Notes under the pieces: generated by a model | Database searches by the model: none | What the model was told of the DNA's origin: nothing | The model's input: only the letters and a program-made list of their open reading frames with translations | From: Devosia sp. Leaf420 | GTDB lineage: Bacteria > Pseudomonadota > Alphaproteobacteria > Rhizobiales > Devosiaceae | Direction: 5' to 3' | Length of the DNA stretch: 64,000 nt | Assembly: GCF_001425445.1 (NCBI RefSeq) | Contig: NZ_LMQU01000011.1 | Location: 62,326-126,325, forward strand | In this document: piece by piece, positions 43,679 through 52,874 of the stretch | Numbering within the stretch: position 1 is the stretch's first letter | Layout of the letters: every line of letters begins with the position of its first letter | Translations under genes and position numbers: made by a program

Positions 43679-45656
43679 ACTCCGCGTCCGGCTCAAGCAT
43701 CGCGGCATCTCTCACCAACCTGACGAACTCAGCCCGATAGCCGCCTTCGTCCATGCCGCGGGCGGATCGGGCCAAGGCTTCGATTTCGGCCCAGGTCATG
43801 TCACTGCCATAAGCGCTGCCGCGCAGTTTTTGGCCGAAGGCGGCAACGGCGGTGGCGAATTGGGCATCGATCCCGGCGACGGCGATGTCGTCATAGGCGA
43901 CCGATGGGGTCACCGGCTGTTCGATAAGTTGGCTGACGCTTTCGCCGGGCAGCTTATAGCGGATTTTGAGGAAGGCGAGTTCATCGCCGCTAGCGGCGGG
44001 TTGCGTCGTTTCACTGCCATAGCGCAAGGGATCGACCTGGCCTTCGCCGGCAGGCGTGATTTCGTAAAGCGCGGTGACCGTGTGGCCGGCGCCGATATCG
44101 CCGGCATCCACCGCGTCATTGTTAAAATCCTCACGGTTGAGATGACGGGTTTCGTAGCCGATGAGGCGGTATTCCGAGACGAGCGCAGGATTGAACTCGA
44201 CCTGAACCTTGACGTCCTGGGCAATGGTGTGGAGCGTGCCGCCGACTTCTTCGACGAGCACCTTCTTGGCTTCGGCGAAGTTGGAAAGGTAGCTGGCATT
44301 GCCATTGCCGTTCTGCGCCAGCGCCTGCATGGTCGCATCGTCGAGATTGCCGCGGCCGAAGCCGAGCACCGAAAGGCTGATGCCGGATTGACGCTTTTTG
44401 GTGATGAACTGTTCGAGGGCCTTGGGGTCATCGATCCCGACATTGAAATCGCCATCGGTGGCGAGGATCACCCGATTGGTGCCGTCAACCTTGCCCTGTT
44501 CGGCAAGGCGATAGGCCAGTTCGATCCCTTCGGCGCCGGCAGTGGAGCCCCCTGCCCCAAGCTCGTCGAGCGCGGAAAGGATCTTTGCCTTGTCGCTGGC
44601 CGAAGTGGGTTCGAGGGCGACACCGGCCGAACCAGCATAGGTGACGATCGAAACCGTATCCTTGTCGCTCAACTGATCGAGCAGCAGCGCAAAGGAGCGC
44701 TTGAGGAGCGGCAGCTTGTCGGGTTCGTCCATCGAGCCAGAGGTGTCGATGAGGAAGACGAGATTGCTCGGCGGAATGGCTTCGGCGGGCGGGGCATAGC
44801 CGCGAATGCCGATGGCCATGATCTCGGTTTTGTCGTTCCAGGGCGTCGGGAAGACTTTGACCGTCGGCTTGAACGGCATGTCGGCGCTGGGGGCGGCCGG
44901 GTAGTCATAGGGGAAATAGTTGATCAGCTCTTCGATGCGCACGGCATCGGGCTCGGGGACAAAACCGTCCTCGAGCTGGCGGCGGACATAGGAATAGCTC
45001 GCCGTATCGACATCGAGCGAGAAAGTTGAAACCGGCTCTTCGGCGGCAATCTTGAGGCGCTGCTCGTCAAAGCTGGTAAATTCGTCGCCGCTCGGTTCGG
45101 TGGCGGACGTGCCGATATAGGCCGGGCTCATGGCGCTGTCCTGCGCGAGCGTTATCGGCGCGGCCGGTGGCGGCGGGACGGCGGACGGAATGCGCATCAT
45201 CGACGGCGCGGCTTCGCTTTCGAGCATCGGCTCTGGCGCAACCGGCATGGTTGTCACGGGCGGCGCCACGGCCGGCGCTTCGCTCCGCGTATCGACCGGC
45301 GCGGGCTCAGCCTCTTCGACGGGCTGCGGGGCTGGAGCCGGACGGCTGACCGACTGCGTCGGCGAAAGAGCGGTCGAGGAATAAAGCTGCCAGCCGAGCG
45401 GCAGGACGAGGAGGGCAATGGCGGCAGTGCCGATGGGAACGCGCATATCCATGATCGAAATCCTTTTGAAGGAAGCGAAGATGGACATGAGACGGCGGGC
45501 CGCGGGATTTCCTTTGGCCGGGATTTTGGATTTTTCGGTCTCGGCTTCGAATGCGGCGCGGGCGGCGGCGAGCGCAGCGGCTTTAGCCGCATCGCGCGGC
45601 CGCGGAGCCGGCGCATTGCGGAGCTGGTCGAAGGGATCGGGGCGATGATCGGTCAT
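43677..45656 (-). CDS. Membrane-anchored von Willebrand factor A protein (YfbK-like)
   Basis: The 659-residue protein has a charged cytoplasmic N-terminus (1-70), one membrane helix (about 74-93), a Pro-rich linker, a YfbK-type N-terminal region (about 160-280), a VWA domain with intact MIDAS (Asp304-x-Ser306-x-Ser308 in DTSGSM, and ATDGD), and a C-terminal domain like DUF3520. ATG 45656 overlaps the ECF sigma stop (ATGA). The cytoplasmic tail plus helix is the layout of an anti-sigma factor, although no zinc-binding HxxxCxxC is seen, so it may sense an envelope ligand for the sigma factor. Confidence 0.83.
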   Translation of the reverse strand: MTDHRPDPFDQLRNAPAPRPRDAAKAAALAAARAAFEAETEKSKIPAKGNPAARRLMSIFASFKRISIMDMRVPIGTAAIALLVLPLGWQLYSSTALSPTQSVSRPAPAPQPVEEAEPAPVDTRSEAPAVAPPVTTMPVAPEPMLESEAAPSMMRIPSAVPPPPAAPITLAQDSAMSPAYIGTSATEPSGDEFTSFDEQRLKIAAEEPVSTFSLDVDTASYSYVRRQLEDGFVPEPDAVRIEELINYFPYDYPAAPSADMPFKPTVKVFPTPWNDKTEIMAIGIRGYAPPAEAIPPSNLVFLIDTSGSMDEPDKLPLLKRSFALLLDQLSDKDTVSIVTYAGSAGVALEPTSASDKAKILSALDELGAGGSTAGAEGIELAYRLAEQGKVDGTNRVILATDGDFNVGIDDPKALEQFITKKRQSGISLSVLGFGRGNLDDATMQALAQNGNGNASYLSNFAEAKKVLVEEVGGTLHTIAQDVKVQVEFNPALVSEYRLIGYETRHLNREDFNNDAVDAGDIGAGHTVTALYEITPAGEGQVDPLRYGSETTQPAASGDELAFLKIRYKLPGESVSQLIEQPVTPSVAYDDIAVAGIDAQFATAVAAFGQKLRGSAYGSDMTWAEIEALARSARGMDEGGYRAEFVRLVRDAAMLEPDAE

Positions 45657-46222
45657 AGGAGCCCCCTCAAGGTCTTGCGGGCTTCGTGGACGTGAAAAGA
45701 GACTGTGGCTTCCTTGATGCCCATGATCTCGGCGGCGCGGGCATGAGAAAGGTCTTCGGCATAAACGAGGAGCACGGCATCGCGCTGCTTTTCCGGCAGG
45801 CGGCGCACCGCATCCCAAAGCTGGCTGCTGGTCGCCGCATCTTCCTGCGAGGGCGCTTCTTCGGTTGGGGCGATCTCGGCATAGGCATCGACATGGGCGC
45901 CGCGGCGGCGGCCGGCGCGCTGAAAATCGCGCACCATATTGATGGTGATCCGATAGACCCAACTCGAGAAGGCGCTGCGGCCGTCAAAACTTTTGAGCGC
46001 TGCACCGAGCCGCACGCAGACATCCTGCGCGATGTCCTCGGCGTCGGGCGCATTGCCGCACCAGCGCCAGGCCGTACGGAAAATGCGGTCGTATTGGTCT
46101 TCTATCAATTCGGCAAAAGCCTCGGCATCGCCATTTTGGGCGCGCCGCACCAAGGCCTCGGAATAGGCATGGGTCGGATCGGGGATGGATGCGGCAGTCA
46201 GTCCCACCAAGCTTGCCTGCAC
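45653..46222 (-). CDS. ECF-type RNA polymerase sigma factor
   Basis: Extracytoplasmic-function sigma-70 of 189 residues. Region 2 (LIEDQYDRIFRTAWRWCGNAPDAEDIAQDVCVRL, in part about 40-73) and region 4 (RLPEKQRDAVLLVYAEDLSHARAAEIMG, in part about 140-170) are both complete. Start is GTG 46222 with GAGG six bases before it; an ATG two bases upstream is in another frame. Co-translated with the VWA membrane protein, its probable regulator. The target promoter is unknown. Confidence 0.9.
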   Translation of the reverse strand: MQASLVGLTAASIPDPTHAYSEALVRRAQNGDAEAFAELIEDQYDRIFRTAWRWCGNAPDAEDIAQDVCVRLGAALKSFDGRSAFSSWVYRITINMVRDFQRAGRRRGAHVDAYAEIAPTEEAPSQEDAATSSQLWDAVRRLPEKQRDAVLLVYAEDLSHARAAEIMGIKEATVSFHVHEARKTLRGLL

Positions 46223-46315
46223 ATGGAGCCTCTTTGGCGCTAGTTTAGCGTAAGACGTTCGGCGGCCGACGGTCCTTTGGTCGCTTTTCAGATTTTTTGC
46301 GGGAAAACTTTTGCC

Positions 46316-46489
46316 ATGACCGACAGCCCCTTCAAGCTCAACCGCACGCGGGTCTTCCTCCTCGCCATGGGCGCGCTGATCCTGCTCATTACGATATCGA
46401 TGATGATGGGTGGGCTCGGCTCGTATCAGGCACTGCGCGATGCGGCGAGCGCGGGCGTGCAGCCGACAGCGGAGCAGACTGCAAACTAA
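46316..46489 (+). CDS. Small single-helix membrane protein
   Basis: A 57-residue protein starting MTDSPFKLNRTR, with one hydrophobic helix (about 13-31, LLAMGALILLITISMMMG) and a short Ala/Gln-rich tail. ATG 46316 is preferred over an upstream in-frame start at 46277; the ribosome-binding site (GGGAAAA) is mediocre. It diverges from the sigma factor gene across 93 bases. No family recognised. Confidence 0.5.
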   Translation: MTDSPFKLNRTRVFLLAMGALILLITISMMMGGLGSYQALRDAASAGVQPTAEQTAN

Positions 46490-46547
46490 GAGTTCTGCCT
46501 TTTCGAAACCCGCGGCACCTTGGCGCCGCGGGAAGAGTGGTGGTGAC

Positions 46548-48065
46548 TTACTTTGCGGCGGTGCCGGTGCGGATGCCTTCGAAGGCCTCGTTCAGAGCCG
46601 TGGCGGCGTCGGCCAGTTCCTTGCGCTCGCCGGCGAGCCAGGCCGTGTCGCCCTCGATAGTCGCATGCTGTCCGGCAATCATGCGCGCCACTTCTGCCGG
46701 CTGCGGACCGCCGAGGCCCAGGCTGGCATTGACCATGCCTTGTGGGCTTAGCGCCTCGCGGAACCGTTCTTCGGTGAGCGGGAAGGCAATATCGGCGAGA
46801 TCATATTCCGCGGCTGCTTCGGCAAATATCTTCTCGGCTTCTGCAAATGGCAGGTCGGCCGGCTTGAGCGCATTGGCGCGGCCATAAGTGACCAGCATCG
46901 AGGCGAAGTGGTGCCCGACGCGGAACGGAACGTCGGCCTCGCGCTGCAGCACGTCCGCCAATTCGGTCGAAGTTGAATAGTCGGCATTGACTTCGGCCAG
47001 CGCCACGGCTTCGCGGAATTCGAGATCGCCGAGAAGGCTTTCAAGCGAAGCGAGCATTTTGGTTGCCGCTTCCAGGGTTTCGGTGGCTGAATTGCCCTGA
47101 TCACGGAGGCCATGAGGCAGATTGTGGGCGCCGAAATAGAACCCGGTGGACTTGGCGAGGACCGCGCTGGCATTGCCACGCACGGTATTGACCGAGTTCG
47201 GATTGCGCTTTTGCGGCATGATGCTGCTGCTGCCGGTGGTGCCATCCTTGAGGATCAGCCAGGGCGACGTGAACCGATATTGCGCTTCGATATCGGAGAG
47301 GAGCGTGCCGACGGTCAGCGCCATTGAATTGGCAACCCCGACCGCAACGCCACCGGTATCGATGCGCGACAGCTGGTTGGCATCGAGCGAGTTTTCGAGG
47401 GCGCCGCCGAAGCCAAGGAGTTCGGCCAGCCGTTCGCGATCAACCGGGAAGCTGGACGTGCCAAGGGCTGCTGAGCCCAAGGGCGACATGTTGACCTCGT
47501 CATAGAGGACTTTGACGCGCTCGGCGGCTCGGTCAAGCGCCTGCACATAGCCGGTGACGTAGTGGCCGAGCGTAATCGGCTGCGCCTGGACGCCGACCGT
47601 ATAGGCGGGGACGATGGCGTCTGGATTGGTTTCGGCCAAAGTCAACAGCGCGGTGCGCGTGTCGATCAGCGCCTGTAGCAATTGCAGCACGGCTTCGCGC
47701 TGGAACAGGCGTTCGCTGGTCGAACCGATATCCTGGCGGCTACGGCCCGAATGCATGCGAGTGACGTCAGGGCCCCCGATTTCGATCAGGAGCGGTTCGA
47801 CCTGCAGATAATCGCCCGAGCGCGCGGCGCCGTCGACGGATTGATCCTCGATCACCTGCGCCACGGCATCGGCGATGGTTGCGCCGAGATCAGCCGGCAC
47901 GATGCCGGTTTCGACCACCATGACAGTCGATGCCTTGTTCATCTCCGAGAGCCAATAGAAGGAATCTTGTGGAGCGTCCTGCGCCTGCAGGGACGGGCTG
48001 GTGAGCATTGCAATGGTCAAGGCAGCGCAGAACCCGGCTTTGCCGGGGCGAATTGGGGCAATCAT
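46548..48065 (-). CDS. Argininosuccinate-lyase-superfamily protein with a signal peptide
   Basis: The 505-residue protein belongs to the fumarase/aspartase/ArgH superfamily: HSGRSRQD (105-112), TLGHYV with His168, and the loop signature GSSSIMPQKRNP (278-289). Unlike cytoplasmic ArgH, it begins with a Sec-type signal (basic MIAPIRPGK, hydrophobic core, LQAQ near 29). That predicts a periplasmic C-N lyase acting on an amino-dicarboxylate such as an N-substituted aspartate; EDDS lyase is a known relative outside arginine synthesis. It diverges from a LysR gene that probably controls it. Confidence 0.8.
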   Translation of the reverse strand: MIAPIRPGKAGFCAALTIAMLTSPSLQAQDAPQDSFYWLSEMNKASTVMVVETGIVPADLGATIADAVAQVIEDQSVDGAARSGDYLQVEPLLIEIGGPDVTRMHSGRSRQDIGSTSERLFQREAVLQLLQALIDTRTALLTLAETNPDAIVPAYTVGVQAQPITLGHYVTGYVQALDRAAERVKVLYDEVNMSPLGSAALGTSSFPVDRERLAELLGFGGALENSLDANQLSRIDTGGVAVGVANSMALTVGTLLSDIEAQYRFTSPWLILKDGTTGSSSIMPQKRNPNSVNTVRGNASAVLAKSTGFYFGAHNLPHGLRDQGNSATETLEAATKMLASLESLLGDLEFREAVALAEVNADYSTSTELADVLQREADVPFRVGHHFASMLVTYGRANALKPADLPFAEAEKIFAEAAAEYDLADIAFPLTEERFREALSPQGMVNASLGLGGPQPAEVARMIAGQHATIEGDTAWLAGERKELADAATALNEAFEGIRTGTAAK

Positions 48066-48221
48066 GCTTTATCCTCCGAGGTGCCAGCCTTCTCTTCGGA
48101 AGATCGAGGCACCGTGTGTGATTCTGCGGCCGTATTTCGGTCCGCAATGACGAAACACTTCCACACTGACCAAACGTAGAATAATGCATAGTTCGACCAA
48201 AACCATGCGTGAGGCGCATAT

Positions 48222-49106
48222 ATGGATTTGTGGGCACTACGCGTTCTCGACGCGGTCGTGACGGCCGGAACCATCAGCGGAGCCGCGGAAATCGTGCGCC
48301 GCACGCAGCCGCAGATCAGCCGTATCGTGCGCGATCTCGAGGCAAAACTCGGCTTCGAACTGTTCTTTCGGATCGGCCGCAGGCTGTCGCCTACGCCTAA
48401 TTGCTTAGTCTATCTCGAAGAGAGCCGGGACATTCTCGACCGGGTAGCGGCACTCGACATCACCGCGCGGCAATTGCGCGCCCAGCAGCAGCCAGACCTC
48501 CATATTGTTGCGCCGCCCTATGCCTTTCATGGACTGCTGCCGCCCGTGGTTGCGCAATTGCGCGCGGAAATGCCCAACGTCCCGCTGACCGTTTCTGGCC
48601 TCCATCGGCAGGACGACGGCAAATGGATGATGCCCTCGGGGTTCAATGTGGGCCTAGCGGTCTTGCCCTTCGATTTGCCCGAAGTCATTCAGCAAAGCGT
48701 CGGGACTTTTGGCGCGGCGGTCATTTTGCCACGAGGGCATGCGCTTTCGGGTCGCGCGGTGCTGACCGTTCGAGATATCGACCAGCATCCCTTTGTCGCG
48801 CTGCGTCAAGCGGCGCCATTGCGGCGGCAACTCGATCGTCTGTTTGAGGCCGAAGGCATAAGGCCCAATATCGCGATGACGGTCCCCGACTCCACCTCGG
48901 CTCTGCGCATGGTGATGGAGGGTGTCGGCCTGACCGTGGGCGATATCTTTAGTGCCCGCTCAATTGGCGGAGCGCAGGTCGAAATCATTCGATTTGAGGG
49001 TCTGCAGCCCGGACAGCTTGGCGTGTTCTGGCCAAACACGTCAGCGAGCCACCCGGCGCGCACGCGCTTCCTGGAAATATGCACTGAGCTTTTGGCGCGA
49101 CAGTGA
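48222..49106 (+). CDS. LysR-family transcriptional regulator
   Basis: The 294-residue protein has an N-terminal winged helix-turn-helix (LDAVVTAGTISGAAEIVRR onward) and a LysR substrate-binding domain (from about 90). A GAGG ribosome-binding site lies seven bases before ATG 48222. Divergent orientation to the exported lyase gene, with a 156-base shared control region, is the classic LysR arrangement and suggests that lyase as its target. Confidence 0.9.
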   Translation: MDLWALRVLDAVVTAGTISGAAEIVRRTQPQISRIVRDLEAKLGFELFFRIGRRLSPTPNCLVYLEESRDILDRVAALDITARQLRAQQQPDLHIVAPPYAFHGLLPPVVAQLRAEMPNVPLTVSGLHRQDDGKWMMPSGFNVGLAVLPFDLPEVIQQSVGTFGAAVILPRGHALSGRAVLTVRDIDQHPFVALRQAAPLRRQLDRLFEAEGIRPNIAMTVPDSTSALRMVMEGVGLTVGDIFSARSIGGAQVEIIRFEGLQPGQLGVFWPNTSASHPARTRFLEICTELLARQ

Positions 49107-49122
49107 GCCGATGCGGCTACAG

Positions 49123-49143
49123 ACCCCGGCGCAAGGCCGGGGT
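49123..49143. terminator. Hairpin between convergent lysR and mnmA
   Basis: ACCCCGGC (49123-49130) pairs with GCCGGGGT (49136-49143). It is located between converging genes and could serve both. T-tracts are absent; the wording also resembles a dispersed intergenic repeat. Confidence 0.5.
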
Positions 49144-49172
49144 GACATTTGGTTGCTAAGGCCGCCGAACGT

Positions 49173-50324
49173 TCAAGCCACCAAGGCCTGCGGCACGGCT
49201 TCGGCGATAAAGCCGCCGCCTAAGACTTCCGAGGTTTGACTGTCGTCGGCGTAAAAGACGCAGGCTTGGCCGGGGGAGATGCCGTATTCGCCCGTGACGA
49301 GGGTGACGTAGACTTCCCCGTCCTGCATCTGGATGACGGCGGGCTGGGGGCCGCGGGTGGAGCGAACTTTCACTTCCACGGGGGCGCCATTGCCGGCGCT
49401 GGCTTCGGCGAGCGGGGTGGCGCCGAGCCAATTGACGTCGCGGAGGCGGACGGTGTGGGTCTTGAGCGCTTCGCGTGGGCCGACGATGACGCGTCCGGTG
49501 CGGTGCTCGAGTTTGACCACATAGAGCGGTTCGGCGGCGGCGACGCCGAGGCCTTTGCGCTGGCCGATCGTGTAGTGAACGATGCCGTCATGCGTGCCGA
49601 GGACGCGGCCGTCGAGATGGACGATCTCGCCCTGGGCCAGCGCTTCGGGGTGCATCTTGGCGATGATATCGGCGTATTTGCCCTGCGGCACGAAGCAGAT
49701 GTCCTGGCTATCGTGCTTCTCGGCGATTTCGAGACCAAATTCGCGCGCGAGTTCGCGCACGGCTGGCTTGCTCATGCCCCCAAGCGGGAAGCGCAGGAAA
49801 TCGAGCTGATCTTGCGTCGTGGCAAAGAGGAAATAGGTCTGGTCTCGATCGCTGTCGACGGGGCGGAAGAGCTGGCGGCGGCCATCTTCGCCGAGACGGG
49901 CCTGGACATAGTGGCCAGTCGCCAGAACGTCAGCGCCGAGATCGCGGGCGACGGTCATCAGGTCGACGAATTTCACCGACTGATTGCAGGCGATGCAGGG
50001 CACCGGGGTTTCGCCCTGCTGATAGGCATTGGCGAAGGGCTCGATCACCGAGGCCTTGAAGCGCTCTTCATAGTCGAGGACGTAGTGCGGGATCCCGAGC
50101 TTGGCGGCAACGCGGCGGGCATCGTGGATGTCCTGGCCGGCGCAGCAGGCGCCCTTGCGATGGGTGGCCTCGCCATGATCGTAAAGCTGCAGGGTAATGC
50201 CGATGACTTCATAGCCCTCTCGGGCGAGCACACCGGCAACGACGGAGGAGTCGACGCCCCCGGACATGGCGACAACAACGCGCGTGTCCTCGGGACGCTT
50301 GGCGATATCAAGCGAATTCAACAT
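49173..50324 (-). CDS. mnmA: tRNA-specific 2-thiouridylase MnmA
   Basis: Thiolates U34 of tRNA-Glu, -Gln and -Lys using ATP and a relayed persulfide. The 383-residue protein has the PP-loop SGGVDSS at 21-27, and the two catalytic cysteines Cys113 (PCIACN) and Cys210 (DICF), 97 residues apart as in the E. coli enzyme. The C-terminal beta-barrel is present to the end. Monocistronic; it diverges from fliK. Confidence 0.96.
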   Translation of the reverse strand: MLNSLDIAKRPEDTRVVVAMSGGVDSSVVAGVLAREGYEVIGITLQLYDHGEATHRKGACCAGQDIHDARRVAAKLGIPHYVLDYEERFKASVIEPFANAYQQGETPVPCIACNQSVKFVDLMTVARDLGADVLATGHYVQARLGEDGRRQLFRPVDSDRDQTYFLFATTQDQLDFLRFPLGGMSKPAVRELAREFGLEIAEKHDSQDICFVPQGKYADIIAKMHPEALAQGEIVHLDGRVLGTHDGIVHYTIGQRKGLGVAAAEPLYVVKLEHRTGRVIVGPREALKTHTVRLRDVNWLGATPLAEASAGNGAPVEVKVRSTRGPQPAVIQMQDGEVYVTLVTGEYGISPGQACVFYADDSQTSEVLGGGFIAEAVPQALVA

Positions 50325-50546
50325 GTCTTTCCAATCCGGATGGGGTCAAGGGCCAGCGGATAAGCGTGAGCGGCTTCCATACGCCGAATGATGTTTCTAG
50401 GCAATCGGCGGCCCGGCAGGATTTGCCGGGTGGGGGTCAAACTGTTCCGAAGTAGTGACCGAACGCACAGCTGAGGAGAGCAGACAGCGTGGTTCGACCA
50501 ACGCTAATCATCTGAAACTGATAGCAAAATTTCGAAACGCGCAAAC

Positions 50547-50562
50547 TGGCAAGGCGCTTGCA
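50547..50562 (+). promoter_or_regulatory. Sigma-54 (-24/-12) promoter before fliK
   Basis: TGGCAAGGCGCTTGCA matches the RpoN consensus, with GG and GC elements in exact 10-base spacing (50548-50549 and 50560-50561). It lies 40 bases before the fliK start. FlbD, a sigma-54 activator of flagellar genes, is encoded in this window. Confidence 0.75.
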
Positions 50563-50601
50563 TTGGGTGAAGGGAATTCATTCGTTCGACGGAGCGCAGT
50601 C

Positions 50602-52032
50602 ATGGCTTCAACAGTGGCAAATCTGCTAACCTCGATGGTTGGCAATGTGGTCAAGCCTCAACCGATCATTCCGATCGGTGGGGGCGACGACGGCTTTGCA
50701 CGCATGCTTGACGCTGCCGCGAACACACCGGCACGGCCAGAACAGCCTGCGACGCAACAGACAGCGCCGAGCGATAGCGCGCCAGCGTCGAGTGATGCTG
50801 CGCCCGCAGCGGACGAAAAACCCACCGAAACCACAGAAACGGCCAAGGCCGGTGAAACCACCGAGACCAAATCCGACGACGACAAGGATACCGGAACCGG
50901 CGAAAATAGCCTGGCGGAGAGCCTCCTGGCGGCGCTCGCGGCGCTGGGGCTGAGCACCGAACAGGTCGGCCAGGCGGCCGCGACCAATGACCCGGCAGCC
51001 CTCGGCGAAGTCGAAGGCGCGCTCAACGATCTCGCCAAGCAACTTGGGATGGACCTCAAGACGCTGATGCAGCAATTGGCCGAGCTCGCCAAGGGCGTGG
51101 CGGCGGCAGGCGGTGGCAAGGACGATCTGGCGGCAAAGCTGAAAGCCTTTGTGAGCGATAAGCTCGGCGCCGCCGGTGTCGCTCTCGATCCGGGCATCGA
51201 AGAGAGCTTTGCCAAGCTTTTGGGCGGGCTCGAAAAGCTCGCCAAGGCCATCCCCACAGAGCCGGAACTGGCAACGCCCGAACTCAAGCTGACCGAACCC
51301 GTCCTGACCGGCAAAGCGACTGCGACGGCGGCCGAAGAAAAGCCGGCAGTTGCCGCGGCGGACCTTGAAGCAAAGCCCGAGCGCAAGACCGAAGCCAAGC
51401 CGGCCGATGCCGCGCCAGCCGCACAGGACAAGGCGCCCAACGCTACCCAGTCCACGCGCCAGAATGCGCCTCAGGACAATAATTCGGCTGTGAGCGCAGC
51501 AGGCCCGGCACAAGCGGCGCAGCCCCAGAATGATCCCACGGCTCAACCCGTCAATGCCGCGACGACGCCGCGCATCGTCCAAACCGGCTATCAGACGAGC
51601 CAGCAGCAACTCAACCTGCCGCAGATCGCCTTCGAGCTATCGCGGCAAGTGGAAGGCGGCAATACCCGCTTCCAGATGCGGCTCGATCCGGCCGAACTGG
51701 GCCGTATCGATGTCCGGCTCGATATCGACCACAAGGGCCAGGTGCATGCCAAGCTGACCGTGGAAAAGGCGGAAACGCTGGACCTGATGCAGCGCGACCA
51801 GCGCGCCCTCGAAAAGGCGCTGCAGCAGGCGGGCCTTGATCAGAGCAAGACCAATCTCGAATTCTCGCTGAAGCAAAACCCCTTCGCTGGTGACCAGAAC
51901 CAGCATTCGGGCAGCGAGCAAGGCGGGTTCGGCGGTGGCCAGGATGGCCAGGAAGAGACAGAAGTCGCCGCTCCCCCCATTACCCTTTATCGCGGCGCGC
52001 TTCAGGCGAGCGGCGTCAACATCATCGCTTAA
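50602..52032 (+). CDS. fliK: Flagellar hook-length control protein FliK
   Basis: Controls hook length and switches export specificity. The 476-residue product starts at ATG 50602, with GGAG eight bases upstream and the sigma-54 promoter just before it; an upstream frame extension from 50455 spans that promoter and is rejected. The N-terminal two-thirds are low-complexity (Ala, Glu, Lys, Thr), typical of the ruler part. The C-terminal domain (about 340-430) has the FliK core FQMRLDPAELGRIDVRLDI. The rapidly diverging middle explains why only the end is family-like. Followed 12 bases later by flgD. Confidence 0.88.
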   Translation: MASTVANLLTSMVGNVVKPQPIIPIGGGDDGFARMLDAAANTPARPEQPATQQTAPSDSAPASSDAAPAADEKPTETTETAKAGETTETKSDDDKDTGTGENSLAESLLAALAALGLSTEQVGQAAATNDPAALGEVEGALNDLAKQLGMDLKTLMQQLAELAKGVAAAGGGKDDLAAKLKAFVSDKLGAAGVALDPGIEESFAKLLGGLEKLAKAIPTEPELATPELKLTEPVLTGKATATAAEEKPAVAAADLEAKPERKTEAKPADAAPAAQDKAPNATQSTRQNAPQDNNSAVSAAGPAQAAQPQNDPTAQPVNAATTPRIVQTGYQTSQQQLNLPQIAFELSRQVEGGNTRFQMRLDPAELGRIDVRLDIDHKGQVHAKLTVEKAETLDLMQRDQRALEKALQQAGLDQSKTNLEFSLKQNPFAGDQNQHSGSEQGGFGGGQDGQEETEVAAPPITLYRGALQASGVNIIA

Positions 52033-52044
52033 GGACCCACCACC

Positions 52045-52731
52045 ATGGTTGACGGCGTTTCCGGCTCTTCCAACGTAAGCAATAACAGTGGTCTTGCAGC
52101 TTCGCGCCAGACCATTGCGCAGAACTTTGACACCTTCCTCTCGATCCTGACGACGCAGCTCAAGAACCAGAACCCGCTCGATCCGCTCGACACCAACCAG
52201 TTCACCCAGCAGCTCGTGCAGTTCACCGGCGTCGAGCAGCAGCTCAAGACCAATGAATATCTCGGCAGCCTCCTGTCCTCGACCCAGAATGCGGGCCGCA
52301 TGGACGCCGTCAATTATATCGGCAAGCAGGTGACGATTTCGGGCAAGACGACCCAGCTTTCCGGCACCCACGCGATGTGGAGCTACAATGCCGAAGCGAA
52401 CGTCGCCAATGCCAATATCACCATCAAGAACGACAAGGGCGACACGGTCTATACCCAGGCCGGCTCGCTCAATATGGGCTCGGGCACCTTTGCCTGGGAC
52501 GGCATTGGCAGCAATGGCCAGCCGATGCCCGACGGGCTCTACACACTGACGCTCGAAGGCACCAATGTGTCGGGCAAGAACGTCAAGATCACGACTTCCG
52601 CCATCGGCAAGGTGAGCGCGGTCGATTTCTCGTCGGGCTCCCCGATGGTAACGGTTGGCGCCGCCAAGGTGCCGCTGAGCGATGTCAGCGAAGTCCGCCT
52701 GCCGGACGCGACGACGACACCAGCTTCGTAA
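52045..52731 (+). CDS. flgD: Flagellar hook-capping protein FlgD
   Basis: Scaffold at the tip of the growing hook. The 228-residue protein has the conserved N-terminal FLSILTTQLKNQNPLDPLD and FTQQLVQFTGVEQQ segments (about 32-65) and the FlgD Ig/tudor-like half with FAWDGIGSNGQPMPDGLYT. Transcribed with fliK from the sigma-54 promoter. A terminator follows. Confidence 0.94.
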   Translation: MVDGVSGSSNVSNNSGLAASRQTIAQNFDTFLSILTTQLKNQNPLDPLDTNQFTQQLVQFTGVEQQLKTNEYLGSLLSSTQNAGRMDAVNYIGKQVTISGKTTQLSGTHAMWSYNAEANVANANITIKNDKGDTVYTQAGSLNMGSGTFAWDGIGSNGQPMPDGLYTLTLEGTNVSGKNVKITTSAIGKVSAVDFSSGSPMVTVGAAKVPLSDVSEVRLPDATTTPAS

Positions 52732-52756
52732 AGAGCCAAAGGCTTTTCTTGATTGG

Positions 52757-52788
52757 CACCGCTGTCCGATGGGCAGCGGTGTTTTGGT
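52757..52788 (+). terminator. Intrinsic terminator after flgD
   Basis: CACCGCTG (52757-52764) pairs with CAGCGGTG (52774-52781), followed by TTTTGGTTT. It ends the fliK-flgD unit. Confidence 0.82.
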
Positions 52789-52874
52789 TTCCGCCGCCAC
52801 AAAGCGCTTGAGCCTTGAGCCCTGGCTTGCCATGAGAAGCGGCCCACCTCGCCCGCCGAACCGAGCCCATAGCC

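Noticed and set aside
43554-45029. Plus-strand open frame of 491 codons opposite the VWA gene
   Set aside because: It begins in the palindromic repeat and mirrors the VWA reading frame; no recognisable domains.
49236-50363. Plus-strand frame of 375 codons opposite mnmA
   Set aside because: mnmA is unmistakable; the frame is its shadow.
50455-50601. Longer N-terminus for FliK
   Set aside because: The extension contains the sigma-54 promoter and lacks a ribosome-binding site, whereas ATG 50602 has one.
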